The notes: a model not told the origin generated them from the letters alone. A stretch of DNA of 64,000 bases from Oegoconia quadripuncta (GCA_949316235.1 OX438759.1:15964618-16028617); one strand, 5' to 3'. Shown: positions 1 to 12,164, counted from the first letter of the stretch. Numbers and translations are program-made.

Positions 1-400
1 ATCTATCTATCTAATGCAAATGTACGATATATGCCTAACGATATACGGGTAGAAGATGGAATATCGATGGTGGAATAACATTGTATAGTTCCTACGCATA
101 CTCACCGAAATGCATATTATAAGACTGATAGACAAGCGACCTTGAGGCGTTGTTCAAGGCTACGCAATTTAGCAGCTATCGAATTGTCACATAAGAATCT
201 TTTGGCCCGTCGTTCGACAGAGTCGAGTGCAGGTAGTTGATCCATCCGAGAGGTGACAGCTGTATTCCATGCACGAGTGGACCTAAAGGTTGGTAAAGTA
301 CCAAAAGCAGTTTCGATGTGAAATATCGCCCTAACTTTAAGAGAATGTTTTTTCTGTTATTTTAGTTTTGGTTCTACGGAACGCCCAGATTTAGGTTGGA
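1..400 (-). mobile_element. Truncated copy of the 1060-codon LINE (C-terminal coding part)
   Basis: Read on the minus strand, this matches the LINE from about residue 860 to residue 1000, including a clear LDSVERRAKRFL segment (LDSVERR in the intact copy) and the stretch ending CLSV. Frameshifts and stops are present. The 5' limit is near 400 and the 3' end runs off the window at base 1. An ATCT microsatellite covers bases 1-13. The small open frame at 396-593 is not a gene. Confidence 0.75.
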
Positions 401-912
401 GATTAAAGATCGGTTTGAAAGCAATATCCCTGTGAGCAATAATGCCATACATTTACTTGATAGAGCTGTCGTTGCCATGAACTACAGCTGTAGCGTATCA
501 GCTGTACGAGATAAGATAAAGAGATACGATGATTCGAGGTGGATCGACTCGATGAAAATGATCCAACTTTATGTTTTTAGCGTAAAACTGTAATTGTTCA
601 CTACATGTTTGGAATTTTTCCTGTATCTAATGCAGGTATATTTACCAGGGCCAAGGACCTTAGAATCGGCTACTGTTAGCTCTTTAGCTCAGGAACATGC
701 AATTGCAAATGCTAACCCTATCTATAACCCCAACAAATGTGGCTATCCGATTAGGCAAATCGGCTAGACGACGGGTTTTCAGTACACATTCGCCACAACG
801 CGAACAAGCCCATCAGTTAAACACCTTACTCCCCCGCAATAGAGTCCATCAGTTCCTTCGGTTGTAGTTTTACGTGCAATTAAGTCGAGCCGGTAGGGCA
901 AACATAGGAGGG
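400..912. other. No gene recognised
   Basis: Non-repetitive within this window. The 65-codon frame at 396-593 shows no motif and overlaps the LINE fragment edge. Confidence 0.4.
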
Positions 913-1149
913 TCAATGCTCTCGGCGAACGCGAAAGTGAAATCCGTCACTTGTTGCTAGTTGATACAAATCGTGTTGCGAATTAGAATTAGGGAAATGG
1001 GGTCGAAATTCGTATGCCGCGAAGGTCTTAGGGTTTAATTTGAAATTCCACCGAGCATACTGATGCGGATTTGGTAGTCGGGTTTGATTAGGCTGGCGGA
1101 AATCATGTAGGTATCGCTTTGGCGTATCTTTCGCACGAGCTTCATACAC
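913..1149 (-). CDS. Candidate host coding fragment, 78 codons, unrecognised
   Basis: This minus-strand frame opens with MYEARAKDTPKRYLHDFRQP and ends GFHFRVRREH. Its composition is mixed and protein-like, and the region (about 700-1150) is more GC-rich than its surroundings. I recognise no domain and no signal peptide. The plus strand here shows no similarity to any repeat family in the window. It could be an exon, a promoter-proximal region with a chance frame, or neither. The next candidate, at 1225-1368 on the same strand, lies upstream in that orientation. Confidence 0.22.
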   Translation of the reverse strand: MYEARAKDTPKRYLHDFRQPNQTRLPNPHQYARWNFKLNPKTFAAYEFRPHFPNSNSQHDLYQLATSDGFHFRVRREH

Positions 1150-1224
1150 GTGAAAAGCTAGAATTCGAAATTGTCTTTTGATTGCGTTATGTCTATCCTA
1201 TACTAAAATTGCTACCAATTCTAT

Positions 1225-1368
1225 CTATCCACACAATATATCCACGTTATTATAGAAATAGCAGAATGAGACATGGTACAATTTCTTAAATACTTCGGGC
1301 GTCATGTCCGTTAAATTCACCTTTCTCAAGTTTCCAGAGATCGTTTTCCATGGTGATGGAGCAATTAC
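1225..1368 (-). CDS. Candidate host exon with acceptor-like site
   Basis: On the minus strand a pyrimidine-rich tract ends in TTTTTACAG at 1369-1377, and the sequence after it reads VIAPSPWKTISGNLRKVNLT then DMTPEVFKKLYHVSF, open to a stop at 1227. The sequence is compositionally protein-like and not repeated in the window. I do not recognise the family. No clear donor was identified, so this may be a last exon or a chance frame. Confidence 0.25.
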   Translation of the reverse strand, partial: VIAPSPWKTISGNLRKVNLTDMTPEVFKKLYHVSFCYFYNNVDILCG

Positions 1369-1864
1369 CTGTAAAAACAAAAAAAATGATAACGTAGGTA
1401 TATAGCTGTAACAAAAATAGAGTAACAATAACAATATTTATACAACTACGAATGTGTCTAGAGATAAGTAGGTACTGTTTGTCTAAAGCATAAGATAAGC
1501 TCTTCAAATAAAAATATCACCAAATCGAAACAGCGCAGAGCAATGAACTAAGCAGACACTATTCCAAAATAATATCAAAGTAGTCTCTTGAGCAAATATA
1601 TTTTTCTCGTTCACCCTACGCTATACAGTACTGCGCACATTTTTATTGGTTTGTGAAAAATATGAATACATCTAATTTAAATATTAGAGGTTCGTAGCTC
1701 ATGTAGGTAGAAGGATATATTATAAATACCAACACCGTATTGAAAAATACAAAGCTGTCTAACAAACATCGATTTGTCTAACCATTCATGGTTATAATTA
1801 ACAGTCTAACAAAGTCCACCGTTGGACATAGAGATAATTTTTTAGATGACCAAAGGAAATAAAC

Positions 1865-2277
1865 AAAAAAACTAGAAATTGGCTAATAAAATGGTATGTA
1901 TGGAGTATAGCTTTATACGCGGCTGTTAAACATGGACATTAACACAAAGGAAAGATTAGAGTCATTCGAGATGTGGTTCTAGAGACGAGTGGAGGGAATA
2001 AGCTGGAGAAAGGACTTAGAAGAGAACAAGTGAATAGGTGTTAATGATGGTCAAGGAGAAGAGATGCCTGTTGGCCACAGTTAAGAACCGAAGAAGAAAG
2101 ATGATAGGTCACTTGATACGACATGACCTTTTTTTTTTGAAGAACATAATTGAGGCAAAGATTGAAGGAAAGAGAGGCGCGGCGCAATTACTTGTCGTGT
2201 CGTACCAAGAGGTTAAATCGAGGGCGGAGAGCAGAGAGACGTGGGCATTACTCCAACGACAAGAGCATAGCACTTAA
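1865..2277 (+). pseudogene. Decayed LINE reverse-transcriptase C-terminus (family X, copy 1)
   Basis: This is the same family as the copy at 4225 but worse preserved. The plus strand traces YVWSIALYA, then MWF followed by a stop, VEGISW, and MVKEKRCLLATVKNRRRKMIGHLIRHD. A small deletion before 2190 removes the GRGRPR segment that the sister copy keeps. It ends in QEHST at 2274. Frameshifts and stops rule out function. Confidence 0.75.
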
Positions 2278-2279
2278 AT

Positions 2280-4224
2280 TGAAGAAATGTCAGAGTGTGT
2301 ATTTTAACCAATGAGTGCAATACCACCATTAAAGTGTTAACTCTGTTTGTGATTGATTTAACGAACAATCGTTACAGCCAAGAGCTTGAACACATAAATA
2401 TTGCAATTCGTAGGGCGTTAATTGTTTCACATTAAAACGTAATTAAGTCCGCAGCTGGAAACACATCACGCTGTATAATAATTAAACAGATGCGTCATGT
2501 GGCGTGTGAAATATTAGCTCAAGGGGATCTGTTGATATTCGCTGTTTACATCTATTAATCTATTAGTTTAGTTAGTACACGTGGTTCCGTGTCCGGGAAA
2601 AACCTTTGTTTCTCGTGGATGACCTAGTAAAAACCCATTTTAGAACTTTTGGCCCTATTAATAAGGGCGGCAATATGCATACCTAGTGACACCGACAATT
2701 AGATGGCAAACACAATGTTTACTTTTTGTACGTGACTTGACTGATTGTTTGTGTCATGAGATGATTTTCATTCTTTCATATTGGGCTTTTTAGAGCCCAA
2801 ATGTATTTATTTAGGGCTATTTTCAGGGGCTTATAAAAATACCTAATCCTATTGGAGGTATAAATTAGCTATTAGAAATAATGATAATATTTACGGTTGA
2901 CAAATACAATTTTTCACAGAGAACTGCCTTCATCGTACAAAAACATTGCCAACTAGTCCGGATTAAAAGCTGGGGTTTTATATCCTCAACCTCATTCATT
3001 TATTCATTCAACAAACCCCACCAAATGAATGTGTCCAAAATGAGAAAAAAATATAATATAAAAATATTTTGTTATGAATTCCAATTTCCTTATTGCATTT
3101 AACTTATCTACACTCACAGTTCAAGGCCACACATGTAAATATATTTGTTAAAAATTATTGTATAATCCTCTAAGCGCTAGTTTACTATAATAAAACGCAA
3201 ATTTAAAATAAGTTTGAATAGGATAGTATGTAATGTTTTTGAGGAGTTGGTAACCAAGCTTCTAGTGCCAAAACATGAAATACTCATTTCAATCAATAGC
3301 TCGGAATGGAACATTTTACATATAACTAACTTCCTCGTATATCTCAACTACGATGATATTTATGAAATAGCAGTGCCTAAGTGATTTGATCGCAGTGCTT
3401 AAGCACTCAGTGAATTTATTTCCGTCGATGCAGACAGAAATGCAGAACTGCTTTCAGTAAGGAAATCGTTTAACCATCAAATAAAAGCTATTAGCTGCAG
3501 CTATCAGAAACACCATTAAACACACCCATGCCTTTCTCAAGCTATAAATTGTGCACATTAAAAATGAACTAACACATAAAGGCTTTGCAGTACGTGTGTA
3601 TTTATTTAAACATTGCAATGAAAACTTTCTATGATATGATTAAACATTATTTTATTTTACGCCGAGAACAGTATCATTGCTAAAGCTTTTGCATCCACTG
3701 GGCTGGATAAAACTAGTCTTCAGCTGGTTTAAAGCAAAAACAACAAAAGGAATTGGTACATTAGGTTTTGTATCAAAAAAATATTACTTAACGGTTCACT
3801 TGCAGTGCATTGTTAGAATCTTTAAAGATCATGTGGATACAATGTATGATGTATAAAACGGTTTTAGGTTTCGTATTAAGGAATTAACGATAAAGGCATA
3901 AACTATTGATAGTGAACATTGTCATGGGAACGGATTTTCCGAACACTGCACGGCAATTTCAAAATCTCCCGGGACATGCGATGCAAATGGCGCTATGGAA
4001 GAGGCTTACGCTTAGGCTGCATAGGACTCAACAAGGGACATATAAACTAAAACTCTTGATACTACGTAATCTATGAACCACAACATAATGAACACTGGAT
4101 TATATACTGCAGATAACGAATCGATGTTTATACTTTAACATTAAATTTAAAATGATAAATGATAGATAACACCTTAATAGTCATAGTCATAGTCCCAGCA
4201 CATAGTCCTATAAATATTCACAAC
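2280..4224. other. No gene recognised, AT-rich
   Basis: Nearly 2 kb without an open frame above 73 codons and without similarity to other parts of the window. Confidence 0.5.
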
Positions 4225-4735
4225 AAGACAATAGAACAGGTCAACTCGTTTAAAACATCTATTTAAAGCTAAAATAAGCAAAAAAGCTAGAAAGCGGCTG
4301 ATAAAATGCTATGTATGGAGTATAGCTTTATACGGCTGTGAGACATGGACTTTAACACAAAGGGATAGAGAAAGGTTAGAGGCATTAGAGATGTGGTGCT
4401 GGAGACGAATGGAGGGAATAAGCTGGACCGAGAAGAGAACAAATGAAGAGGTGTTAGTGATGGTAAAGGAGAAAAGATGCCTGTTAGCCACAGTTGAGAA
4501 CCGAAGAGGAAAGATGATAGGTCACTTGTTACGACACGATATTTTTTTGAAGAACATAATTGAGGGAAAGATTGAAGGAAAGAGAGGAAGGGGAAGACCT
4601 AGGCGTAATTACTTTGACCAAGTGAAAGAGAAGGTGAATGTCGTGTCGTACCAAGAGGTTAAAACGAGGGCGGAAAGTAGAGAGACATGGTCGTTACTCC
4701 ACCGACAAGAGCATAGCTCTTAAATTGAAGAAGAA
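4225..4735 (+). pseudogene. LINE reverse-transcriptase C-terminus (family X, copy 2)
   Basis: Starts with IEQVNSFK (about 4230), then after an internal deletion reads KKARKRLIKCYVWSIALYGC (from 4280), ETWTL, MWCWRRMEGISWTE, VMVKEKRCLLATVENRRGKM, IGHLLRHD and GKRGRGRPRR. It ends at LLHRQEHSS (4723). This is the region downstream of the catalytic domain in insect LINEs with an endonuclease (RTE- or BovB-like arrangement; clade not certain). The last 110 codons from 4391 are open, but the catalytic part is absent. Confidence 0.8.
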
Positions 4736-5200
4736 CACCTTAATCTCATATACATAACCACAACAATGACAATATCGACGGGTGGTCCAGCTAACAAAAG
4801 ATGCCCTTGAAGAAATTCGATATCCAATAACACGGAACTAATAAAAACAATGTATACCGTCACGCACGCACCCCAAATTCACCAATCATAAATTCAATGA
4901 ATCCAATATAAACCTAATAATAGAGGAAACCAACACAAAGAAGACGGAGAATATTGTATAAGGTTCGGTATTGCTGCAAAAGAAAGCAATCAACACAGAT
5001 AACATTTTCACTAGTATAACGGCCATATCAAAAGCAGTAATGGCACACTGTCGCCAACGCCAACCCCCCTAATGATCTTAAATCACCGCAAGGACTTTTA
5101 CCCCTCTTACAAGATGTGATTTAGGTAACGATAAGAAAGGTGCGATGCGCAGATAAGACACCATGAGGATGAAGTCAAATACAAAATGTGATAACACTGT

Positions 5201-5473
5201 TGACGACCTGTTTGGTGTAGTGGTTAGAAACTCTGCTACTACACCAAATGGTCGCGGATTCGAATCCCGCTAGGTGCATATGTTTGTATGATGAATACAG
5301 ACATGTGTTCCCGAGTTATGGATGTTTTTCATTTATATATGTATTTATTTACAAAAAAAATATCTATTTATGTAGTTTATCAACCATCTAGTATCCATAA
5401 CATAAGCCTAGATGCTTACTGTGGACTTAGATGGCGCTGTATGTTTGTGCAAAGACATTTATTATTTATTGAA
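5201..5473 (+). mobile_element. SINE-B, full length
   Basis: The tRNA-like head carries an A box TGGTGTAGTGG (5213-5223) and a B box GGATTCGAATCCC (5256-5268). The body includes GCCTAGATGCTTACTGTGGA and GATGGCGCTGT and ends in TTATTATTTATT. The head resembles a tRNA but lies in the dispersed SINE body, so it is not a tRNA gene. Confidence 0.85.
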
Positions 5474-5479
5474 TATTCA

Positions 5480-6150
5480 CTGAGTGAATCATATGTAGGT
5501 GAATTATGTGACATGTAGGGTGTTCCAGGAAATATGTCAAGCGATGACCAGAGTAACTGGCACTACGTGAGATGTCGAATAAGGATCGTGATATATGCAG
5601 CGCCGTCTGCGTATCGTAGCTGCGGTACCTGGATGTAGTGAGCCGATGATAGATTTCAGTGGTGTGCACAGTCAGAGACATTTGTGCCCACTGGAATGGC
5701 ATGGAATAAATAGTGCGCAGCCAGCTTACACTGGTACTGTTAAGGTCGTCATGCTATCGACTGTACATGTGAAGAAATTATCCAATACTTCAATTTCACG
5801 ATTATAGAACGACAAAGATCGTGCAATAGACAGCTCGACGGGTCACAGCTTAAAGAGAAAATTTAACATTCAAATCAAGTTTCAGAATCAACAACTTTGT
5901 AGACGTCTTAAAAGACACTTAGAAGATTATTGAGCGAGAACGCTTCGAAGTCAAGTTTGAAGTCCAACTTAGTTTCGAATTAATTCCAATAAAGCACTTC
6001 TATTTGGACAACTTTTCCAAATATACATGAGGTAATTCTGAAGTTGTTCTAAAAGTAGTCCCTAAAAGTTTGCCAAGGACTTATGCTGGTTATTTGTTTT
6101 GGCCGAAGCATAAAGACAGGTTGTCATTAGATCAAATGTTAACGCTAGGC
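5480..6150. other. No gene recognised
   Basis: Somewhat GC-richer at 5580-5760, with a 70-codon frame and its reverse both open. No motif seen. Confidence 0.4.
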
Positions 6151-6154
6151 AGAA

Positions 6155-6275
6155 GGATTCTTCTTCTTAGCGAGATCGACGGCAAACTCATCAAATTCTT
6201 GAGGACCAGAATGCGACCAGGCGCACAGCACCGTCCGTGGCATCGTAGAGGTCCTGTAGCATTCTCCCGTAGAAG
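6155..6275 (-). mobile_element. Repeat L, reversed
   Basis: TTCTTCTTCTTAGCGAGATC, TTCTTGAGGACCAGAATG and GGCATCGTAGAGGTCCTGTA. The open frame over it (6070-6300) is not convincing as a gene. Confidence 0.7.
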
Positions 6276-6368
6276 AATAGACGCAGGTAGTTCATTATAG
6301 GAGCAAGATTGAGAAAAACGGACTTACTGGAACCTTAATAAATATTGCTAGCCCTCAGTTGCAAGTAA

Positions 6369-6699
6369 CCGCCTCCGTGGCTCAATGTAAACAACATTGG
6401 GTTTACGATTCGGAGGTCGCGAGTTCGCTCCCCAGCGGGGTACATGTTTAAGTACTCGTTTGGTTGGTGGTAGGGCATTTTAAATGTCCGCCTGGCTAGC
6501 AACCACCATCTTATCTAAATCTGCCGCCAAGCAGCAATGTTAATAGCATTGTTGTATTCCGGTTATTCGAGATAAGATAGCCAGTCCCCCAAATGTGTTG
6601 GGGTTTCCGGGTCAGTACGCTTCCACCTTCGACCTTATCTTCACTTAACATCAGGTGTGATTGAGGTCTAGTACGAACCCGTCGTGCATAAAAAAAAAA
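6369..6699 (+). mobile_element. SINE-A, full length
   Basis: tRNA-like head with TGGCTCAATGTAA and a mutated B box (AGTTCGCTCCC). Core with stem 1 (GGTGGTAG, arm 2 changed) and stem 2, CCCCCAAATGTGTTGGGG hairpin, 3' hairpin GACCTTA, and GCATAAAAAAAAA. Confidence 0.88.
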
Positions 6700-7397
6700 C
6701 AATAACAAACTAAACAATCCACATTTGAACCTTTTCGCAAAATTTGTCCACAATATTAAGGATCGTCCGTTAGTCTTGCTGATGTATGATACCAAAAAAC
6801 CCCTAGATTATAAATAGAAATGAGCCTAAGGACAAAATATCTAGCAGCAACCTAGGACAACGAATTAGCCTTGGCATTCAACGGCTTAAATTCTACATTT
6901 GTCATGGAACCCTAAATGTGCGAAGTCCGACACACACATGGCCGTTATTTTTAATCAAAACTAAACCAGCACCACATCTAAACTACGACCTTCACGTGCA
7001 GTTACGTATTAAACCCATTAGGCCAAGCGATCAAAAGGGCCTGCTGACACAATAGCATCAAGCCATACAATGAAGCTCACACAATATAAAGCTTTAATTT
7101 GAAATACAAACGCATCATATGTATATTACGTTCCATGCCGGCGCAAAGAGCGTGCTCTAAGCACTGCTACTTGTAAACGCATACCTATTGTCTGTATGTA
7201 CCCACATATGATATTGGTATAGTGACATTCATAATGTAAACATAAGAAACAATAACTTGCAAATCCCACAACCCTTGGAGAAGAATAGACATGGGACATT
7301 CTGGAAAAAATGATTGGAAACCGAGAAATATTTTGGCAGAGCCAGTTACCAGAGCATAAATGGAGACTTATGTAGCAGTGAACCATCATATAAAAGA
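6700..7397. other. No gene recognised
   Basis: Unassigned. The 130-codon minus-strand frame at 7126-7518 runs into repeat M and has no motif. Confidence 0.45.
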
Positions 7398-8335
7398 GAA
7401 CGTAAAAAACCGGCCAAGTGCGTGTCGGGCCACGCGCAGTGTAGGGCTCCGTCCTCACAATATGCGAACTTAGAAGGGGATGCTGCGATTTTATGTTTTT
7501 CGGCGTACTCACTTCCAAAATCTACTTACTGGTATAGCTTTCTTTTTAACTTCATTATATACCGGATGAGTTTTTTTGCCGTAAAGTAAAACATAGGGCA
7601 TATTAGGTAAGTGAAATAGAAGGTATTGGCATAGATAGTTTAATTTTATTTTTCAAAACCATAATCGAATAAAGCGTTAATTGTGTCATTTGACGGTCGC
7701 GTTTGTAGCCTATTCCACATAATTTTATTATTAAAATAAATAAAGAAAATATGGAGAAATTATGAGTTCTAAATAAATTTCGCATGATAGAAACCCTACA
7801 AAACCCACCAGTCGCATATCAATATACGGCCGGCGCGTGCGTTTTTTTTTTTTAATCAAACTGTGTGGTCAAACGCTAATCCAGTCAATCATAAAAAAAA
7901 AAAACAAAAACCTACCTATGCCAATAACTTCTATTTCACTTACTTAATATGCCCTATTTTTTTTTCCTTACGGTAAAAAACTCATCCCGTATTATATTAC
8001 CGTGAATTTTTTCACGCATCCAAAACCAATCGTTTAGCTTTCAGGGGGGGTGACATAGACAACTCTTGACTCTAACTAAAAGTAGCTCTTTCATATTTAC
8101 CATACAGTGACACTCTTTAAAAATCGAAAAGCAATTTAAGATAACCTCTAAGATTTTTGACTTTTCATTCAAGAATATATTTTACCACGTTGTCGGCGTG
8201 ATTTACCCATGCCAAATTAAAGCTTTCCAGTACGCGTAGCCTCTGACCTAAGCCTCGGGCAGACCCCGAAAGGTTCCTGGAAACTATAAAGGTTCCTTGT
8301 TGACTACGGACCCCTAAAAATTGCTCCATATAGGT
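7398..8335 (+). repeat. Repeat M, split by TIR-1
   Basis: Starts ACCGGCCAAGTGCGTGTCGG (7411-7430), with 5' part 7398-7560 and 3' part 7991-8335 ending GACTACGGACCCCTAAAAA. This phrase pair is familiar from a dispersed lepidopteran element. No ORF. Confidence 0.65.
7561..7990. mobile_element. TIR-1 copy 1, non-autonomous inverted-repeat element
   Basis: Ends ACCGGATGAG and CTCATCCCGT. The inverted arms are about 73 bp (TAGGGCATATTAGGTAAGTG on the left against its complement near 7935-7960). ATTATAT flanks both sides (7554-7560 and 7991-7997). It lies inside a repeat-M copy, and the M copy at 35490-36255 has the uninterrupted site (ATATAAT at 35707-35713). No transposase ORF. Confidence 0.88.
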
Positions 8336-9035
8336 AAAACAGTGGCATAACTTATTACAATTTTAATAAGCGTGCGAGGCTTCCACTGTCACCGCCAATG
8401 CCGCAGCGGCCTAGTACGAAAGCATGTGTCATTGAATAAGAATAAGAAAACTTTATTTGATCCATTTATCGCCACTTATACAATACATTTAATTGTTACC
8501 TATGTACTATTATAACACAACATAGAAATGTGGAACTTAATGTAAGTAGGCTTGTTTTCGGTAACGCAAAGTGACATCAAATCAGGTCCCCAACTCAGCA
8601 TTTGTTGTAGTCAGAAGAACGACTACAACGCTGGTTTTCAGTGGAGTCTATGGTGAGATCACGGACGCTCATGGGACACACACAAATAATGAGTACCTAA
8701 GTACCCGTATATTTCATACACATAATATATATATACCATATATACGAATGATAGGTGTACTTTAGACATACTATAATTATTTATAAAGTCGTAAGCACAA
8801 GTGACAATCTCAGTGCACACACGTGTCATTCCGAATGCATGTCTAATTGGATAAACTAACAACCGCGATGTACGTCACACACAGTTAACCGACTCACGTA
8901 TTCACTTTTGAATTAAATATATGGAAAACTGACGCATAATTTCGTACTAGGACACCATAAGGTTATGTTTGCAACTTTTGATACATCAAAAATATTCGAC
9001 CGCAACAATCATTCTGATTGGTGTTATTATTTCGA
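8336..9035. other. No gene recognised
   Basis: GAATAAGAATAAGAAAACTT at 8435-8454 looks like a reversed LINE tail. 8595-8645 echoes 23999. The rest is unassigned. Confidence 0.4.
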
Positions 9036-9328
9036 TTTTTTTTATGCACGACGGATTCGTACTTGACCTCAATCACACCTGATGTTAAGTGAAGATGAGG
9101 TCGAAGGTGGAAGCGTACTGACCCGGAAACCCCAACACATTTGGGGGACTGGCTATGTTATCTCTGACAACCGAAACACAACAATGCTATTAACATTGCT
9201 GCTTGACATTTAAAATGCTTTACCACCAACCAAACCGAGTACTTAAACATGTACCCCGCTGGGGATCAAACCCGCGACCTCCGAATCGTAAACCCAATGT
9301 GTTTACATTAAGTCACGGAGGCGTTAAA
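9036..9328 (-). mobile_element. SINE-A with a deletion in the core
   Basis: Reversed copy with tail, TTGGGG hairpin and head. About 35 bases are missing between stem 2 and stem 1 (GCTGCTTGACATTTAAAATG). Confidence 0.85.
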
Positions 9329-9354
9329 AACTTATCTATCACACCAATTATCTA

Positions 9355-9600
9355 ATCCCAAACTAAGGATATTAGATAGCGGACATACATAAATATTTAT
9401 ACAAACGTCCAAGACCCGGGAATAATACAATCAAATACGCTTTATTGTGTATACAAGGAACTTATAGTGTAGGACATTTTAAATGTCTTTTAGAACCTAC
9501 AAATGTTATCCATCACACCAACCCTTAGCGTGATTTGAACTCGGAATCGTTGATTTCGCAGACAGGGTAACTGTCCACTAATTACACAAATCAGTGTAAC
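9355..9600 (-). mobile_element. Degraded SINE-B2 split by a LINE tail
   Basis: Reversed B2 body (GACATACATAAATATTTATA) and head (ATTTGAACTCGGAATC at 9533-9548, a decayed B box). Between them (about 9428-9505) lies ACAATCAAATACGCTTTATT and relatives of the LINE tail at 25660. Confidence 0.5.
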
Positions 9601-10206
9601 TATTAAATTGAAAATTAAGAATACCACCGAGAATCTATCTATAATATATCATTCAGATAATATGACTGCGTTAAAAAGAGTAACCGATTTTCATGAAACA
9701 TATCTAAGAATTATCTCACAAACACCAGGTTTCCTTAATAAAAAAAACAATTACATATCGTTTTGGCGTCACAACGCCACAGGCATGGACTTCAAACTCG
9801 TAACATCGTCTCAGCAAACTATCTCTCACCATTACAACAAAGATAGGTAACAAAATATCGATTCCTCGACAATAAAATAACCCAGAATAAAGCCGAATCG
9901 AACGTGAATAATCGATAAAAAAAGCGTAGGAGTAATTGCTGCACTAATGATTCCTTTTAAATTAGCAGGCAGGGAGCCAGAAGCAATGAAAATTGAGTAA
10001 AACAAAGGTTTCTTTTCACGGACTGATTGAACATTCGCTGAGACGTGAGTTATATTTCTGGAAGGAAAATAATTACTAGGAACATACTAGTCGGTACCTA
10101 TATCGATTTTAGCTAACTTCGCAGCCGCAAAATCACAACATTAATCGAGAAACGTTATTAAACTGAAATGATGGCATATCGTCCATTCAAATGCAGCAGT
10201 ACCATG
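9601..10206. other. No gene recognised
   Basis: Contains an 80-codon plus-strand frame (9608-9850) without known motifs. Confidence 0.4.
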
Positions 10207-10321
10207 TAAAAATTTTGCCTTAGCTCGCTTGCGTTTAATCGCTAAATTTGGTATCATGTAAGCGCCCAAGCGTACCAAATTAAGCGATTCTACGCACGCG
10301 AGCTAAACGGCAAATATTTGG
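10207..10321. repeat. Long imperfect palindrome
   Basis: Left arm 10214-10253 (TTTGCCTTAGCTCGCTTGCG...) pairs with 10273-10314 (...CACGCGAGCTAAACGGCAAA) with few mismatches; loop about 19 bases. It may be a short inverted-repeat element. No second copy in the window. Confidence 0.8.
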
Positions 10322-10919
10322 CAACCGAATGCAAAAAATTTTAAGTGATACGACGGTACGATACGGTGCAGGCGTGGGTATAGGATACAATCATCAAAAC
10401 AGAATTTTTCAGACAGAACTTTTTCACTTTCAAGACAGAACAGAAATTGCAACCTCTCGGTTTTCTTGAATTAGAATTCGAAATTATTTATTTGCTAGAA
10501 TACAGTTTATAAAGTATTATAACATTTTTGAATCATGTATTCAATCTACATGCAGCTGTGCAAAATATGATTTGTGACACTTTACATAGCATTCCGATAA
10601 TTTAATTTTCGCTTTCCTTTTAGATTTCCGCATATTCTTCTTAAGGAAAAATTGCCTTTTGAATAAGCACTAGCTTATTAAACTGTTTTAAGTGCACACA
10701 GATATTATTCTAAATACATATATTTAATGACTGAGGTCCTATAAAAAAAAAGATAAGCCACCTACAATTTGAGTGCTGCAACGGTAATTTTCGGTTTGGG
10801 TCTTTTTACGATTATTTTTAAAAACACAGTTCTGCACCGTCTGGTTTTTTATCTATAGTTTACTTAATGATTTATATGTGAACAGACGGGAAAATGCGCG
10901 TACTTTTATGCATTCGTAC

Positions 10920-11125
10920 TTGTAGGGGTTGTAACTGAAAACCAGTGTTTCGCTATTTGAGTGATGTACCACACTGAGTTATAACTTATAACCCATTTGT
11001 GCTACTGCGGCACACACTCGCTCTTTGTATTTTCTATTCTTTACTTTTATTTGTATGTATATTTCTTTGTAATTTAAAAATTGTGTAGTTGTGTGAACGC
11101 AGTGGCGTAAATAAATGCTATATCT
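10920..11125 (+). repeat. Repeat R
   Basis: GTAACTGAAAACCAGTGTTT, CCACACTGAGTTATAACTTA and CCCATTTGTGCTACTG, ending GTAAATAAATGC. Shared with 53650-53900. Confidence 0.5.
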
Positions 11126-12164
11126 ATCAATTTAATTATGACTTTCCACCGAAATATTGGGTCCTTTTACCTATGAAATTGGAATTTTTTTTTCTTCATT
11201 AATCATATGTACCAATTCCTGCGATTTTCAAAGCTATATCCAAATTTGTTTTTTATTTGAAAAATGGAATATTATTTCAAGGTTTGGAATTTCTGGGCTA
11301 AATCACATAAAAAAAAATTAACAGAACTCTTTTCATGTGCTTCCCATAATCATTTCTTAGATTCGCTGAAACTTTTATAAAGCGGTAACTTTTAAAAATT
11401 AACACTGCCTATACTTAACTTAATGTTATCCGATAATACACACGAAGTTTAGCCAAATTTGGATTTGCCGTTCCCAAAAAAAAATTTAAAATGTTTGTAT
11501 GGAGAAAACAGTCTTAATGAAATTCTTCATACAAAACGCCTAATATTTTAGAAAAATAAGAACATAATTGTTTTTTGGAATACTTAGGACCCGTACAATC
11601 ACGTGTTCAATATAAATTAGGATCATGTATGTATACCGTGGAATACATGGTATGTATTTATATATTTAACATCGCGTTATCGACGTAACGTTCTGATATC
11701 ACAACTTAATGGATCACTTTGCATATCTCCGTACATTAGACACTAGTACTTGACAATTCCGCTGTAATGGATGGCTATCATCAAACACCAATGGAATATC
11801 AAGCACACACAAAACACGCATTCGCTGCGAATTGTTTCAAACATTTTACACTTCCCACGATATTCGATAAGAATTAAAATAATGACCAGTCATCGCCGGA
11901 AGGCCATTGTGAAGGAAGATATTATTGAAAATACCCTCGGTAATTAAGTTAAACAGAATATATAGCATTAAATAGAATAGTAAGAGCATGGATAACAAGC
12001 AGGCTTTTTATGCGCCGTTAAGATTGTAGATAAGTTCATAGCAGTAGCTGTGAGATAGTTTATGCCCGAGAGTTGGTTCAGCGCGTATTGTTTGGTAAAA
12101 TCGATTTAACTAAAAATTTATATTAAATTTATCGAGACGAAACTTAGTCCAGAACCCACCTCCT
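11126..12164. other. No gene recognised, AT-rich
   Basis: No similarity within the window and no open frame of note. Confidence 0.5.

Noticed and set aside
5201..5275. tRNA gene
   Set aside because: The A and B boxes are those of SINE-B. The same head precedes the same SINE body at several sites and the cloverleaf is imperfect. The same applies to the SINE-A and SINE-C heads.
6070..6300. 76-codon ORF
   Set aside because: Covers repeat L, which is dispersed in the window in both orientations with variable frames.
7126..7518. 130-codon minus-strand ORF
   Set aside because: Runs into repeat M; no motif; composition is not protein-like.
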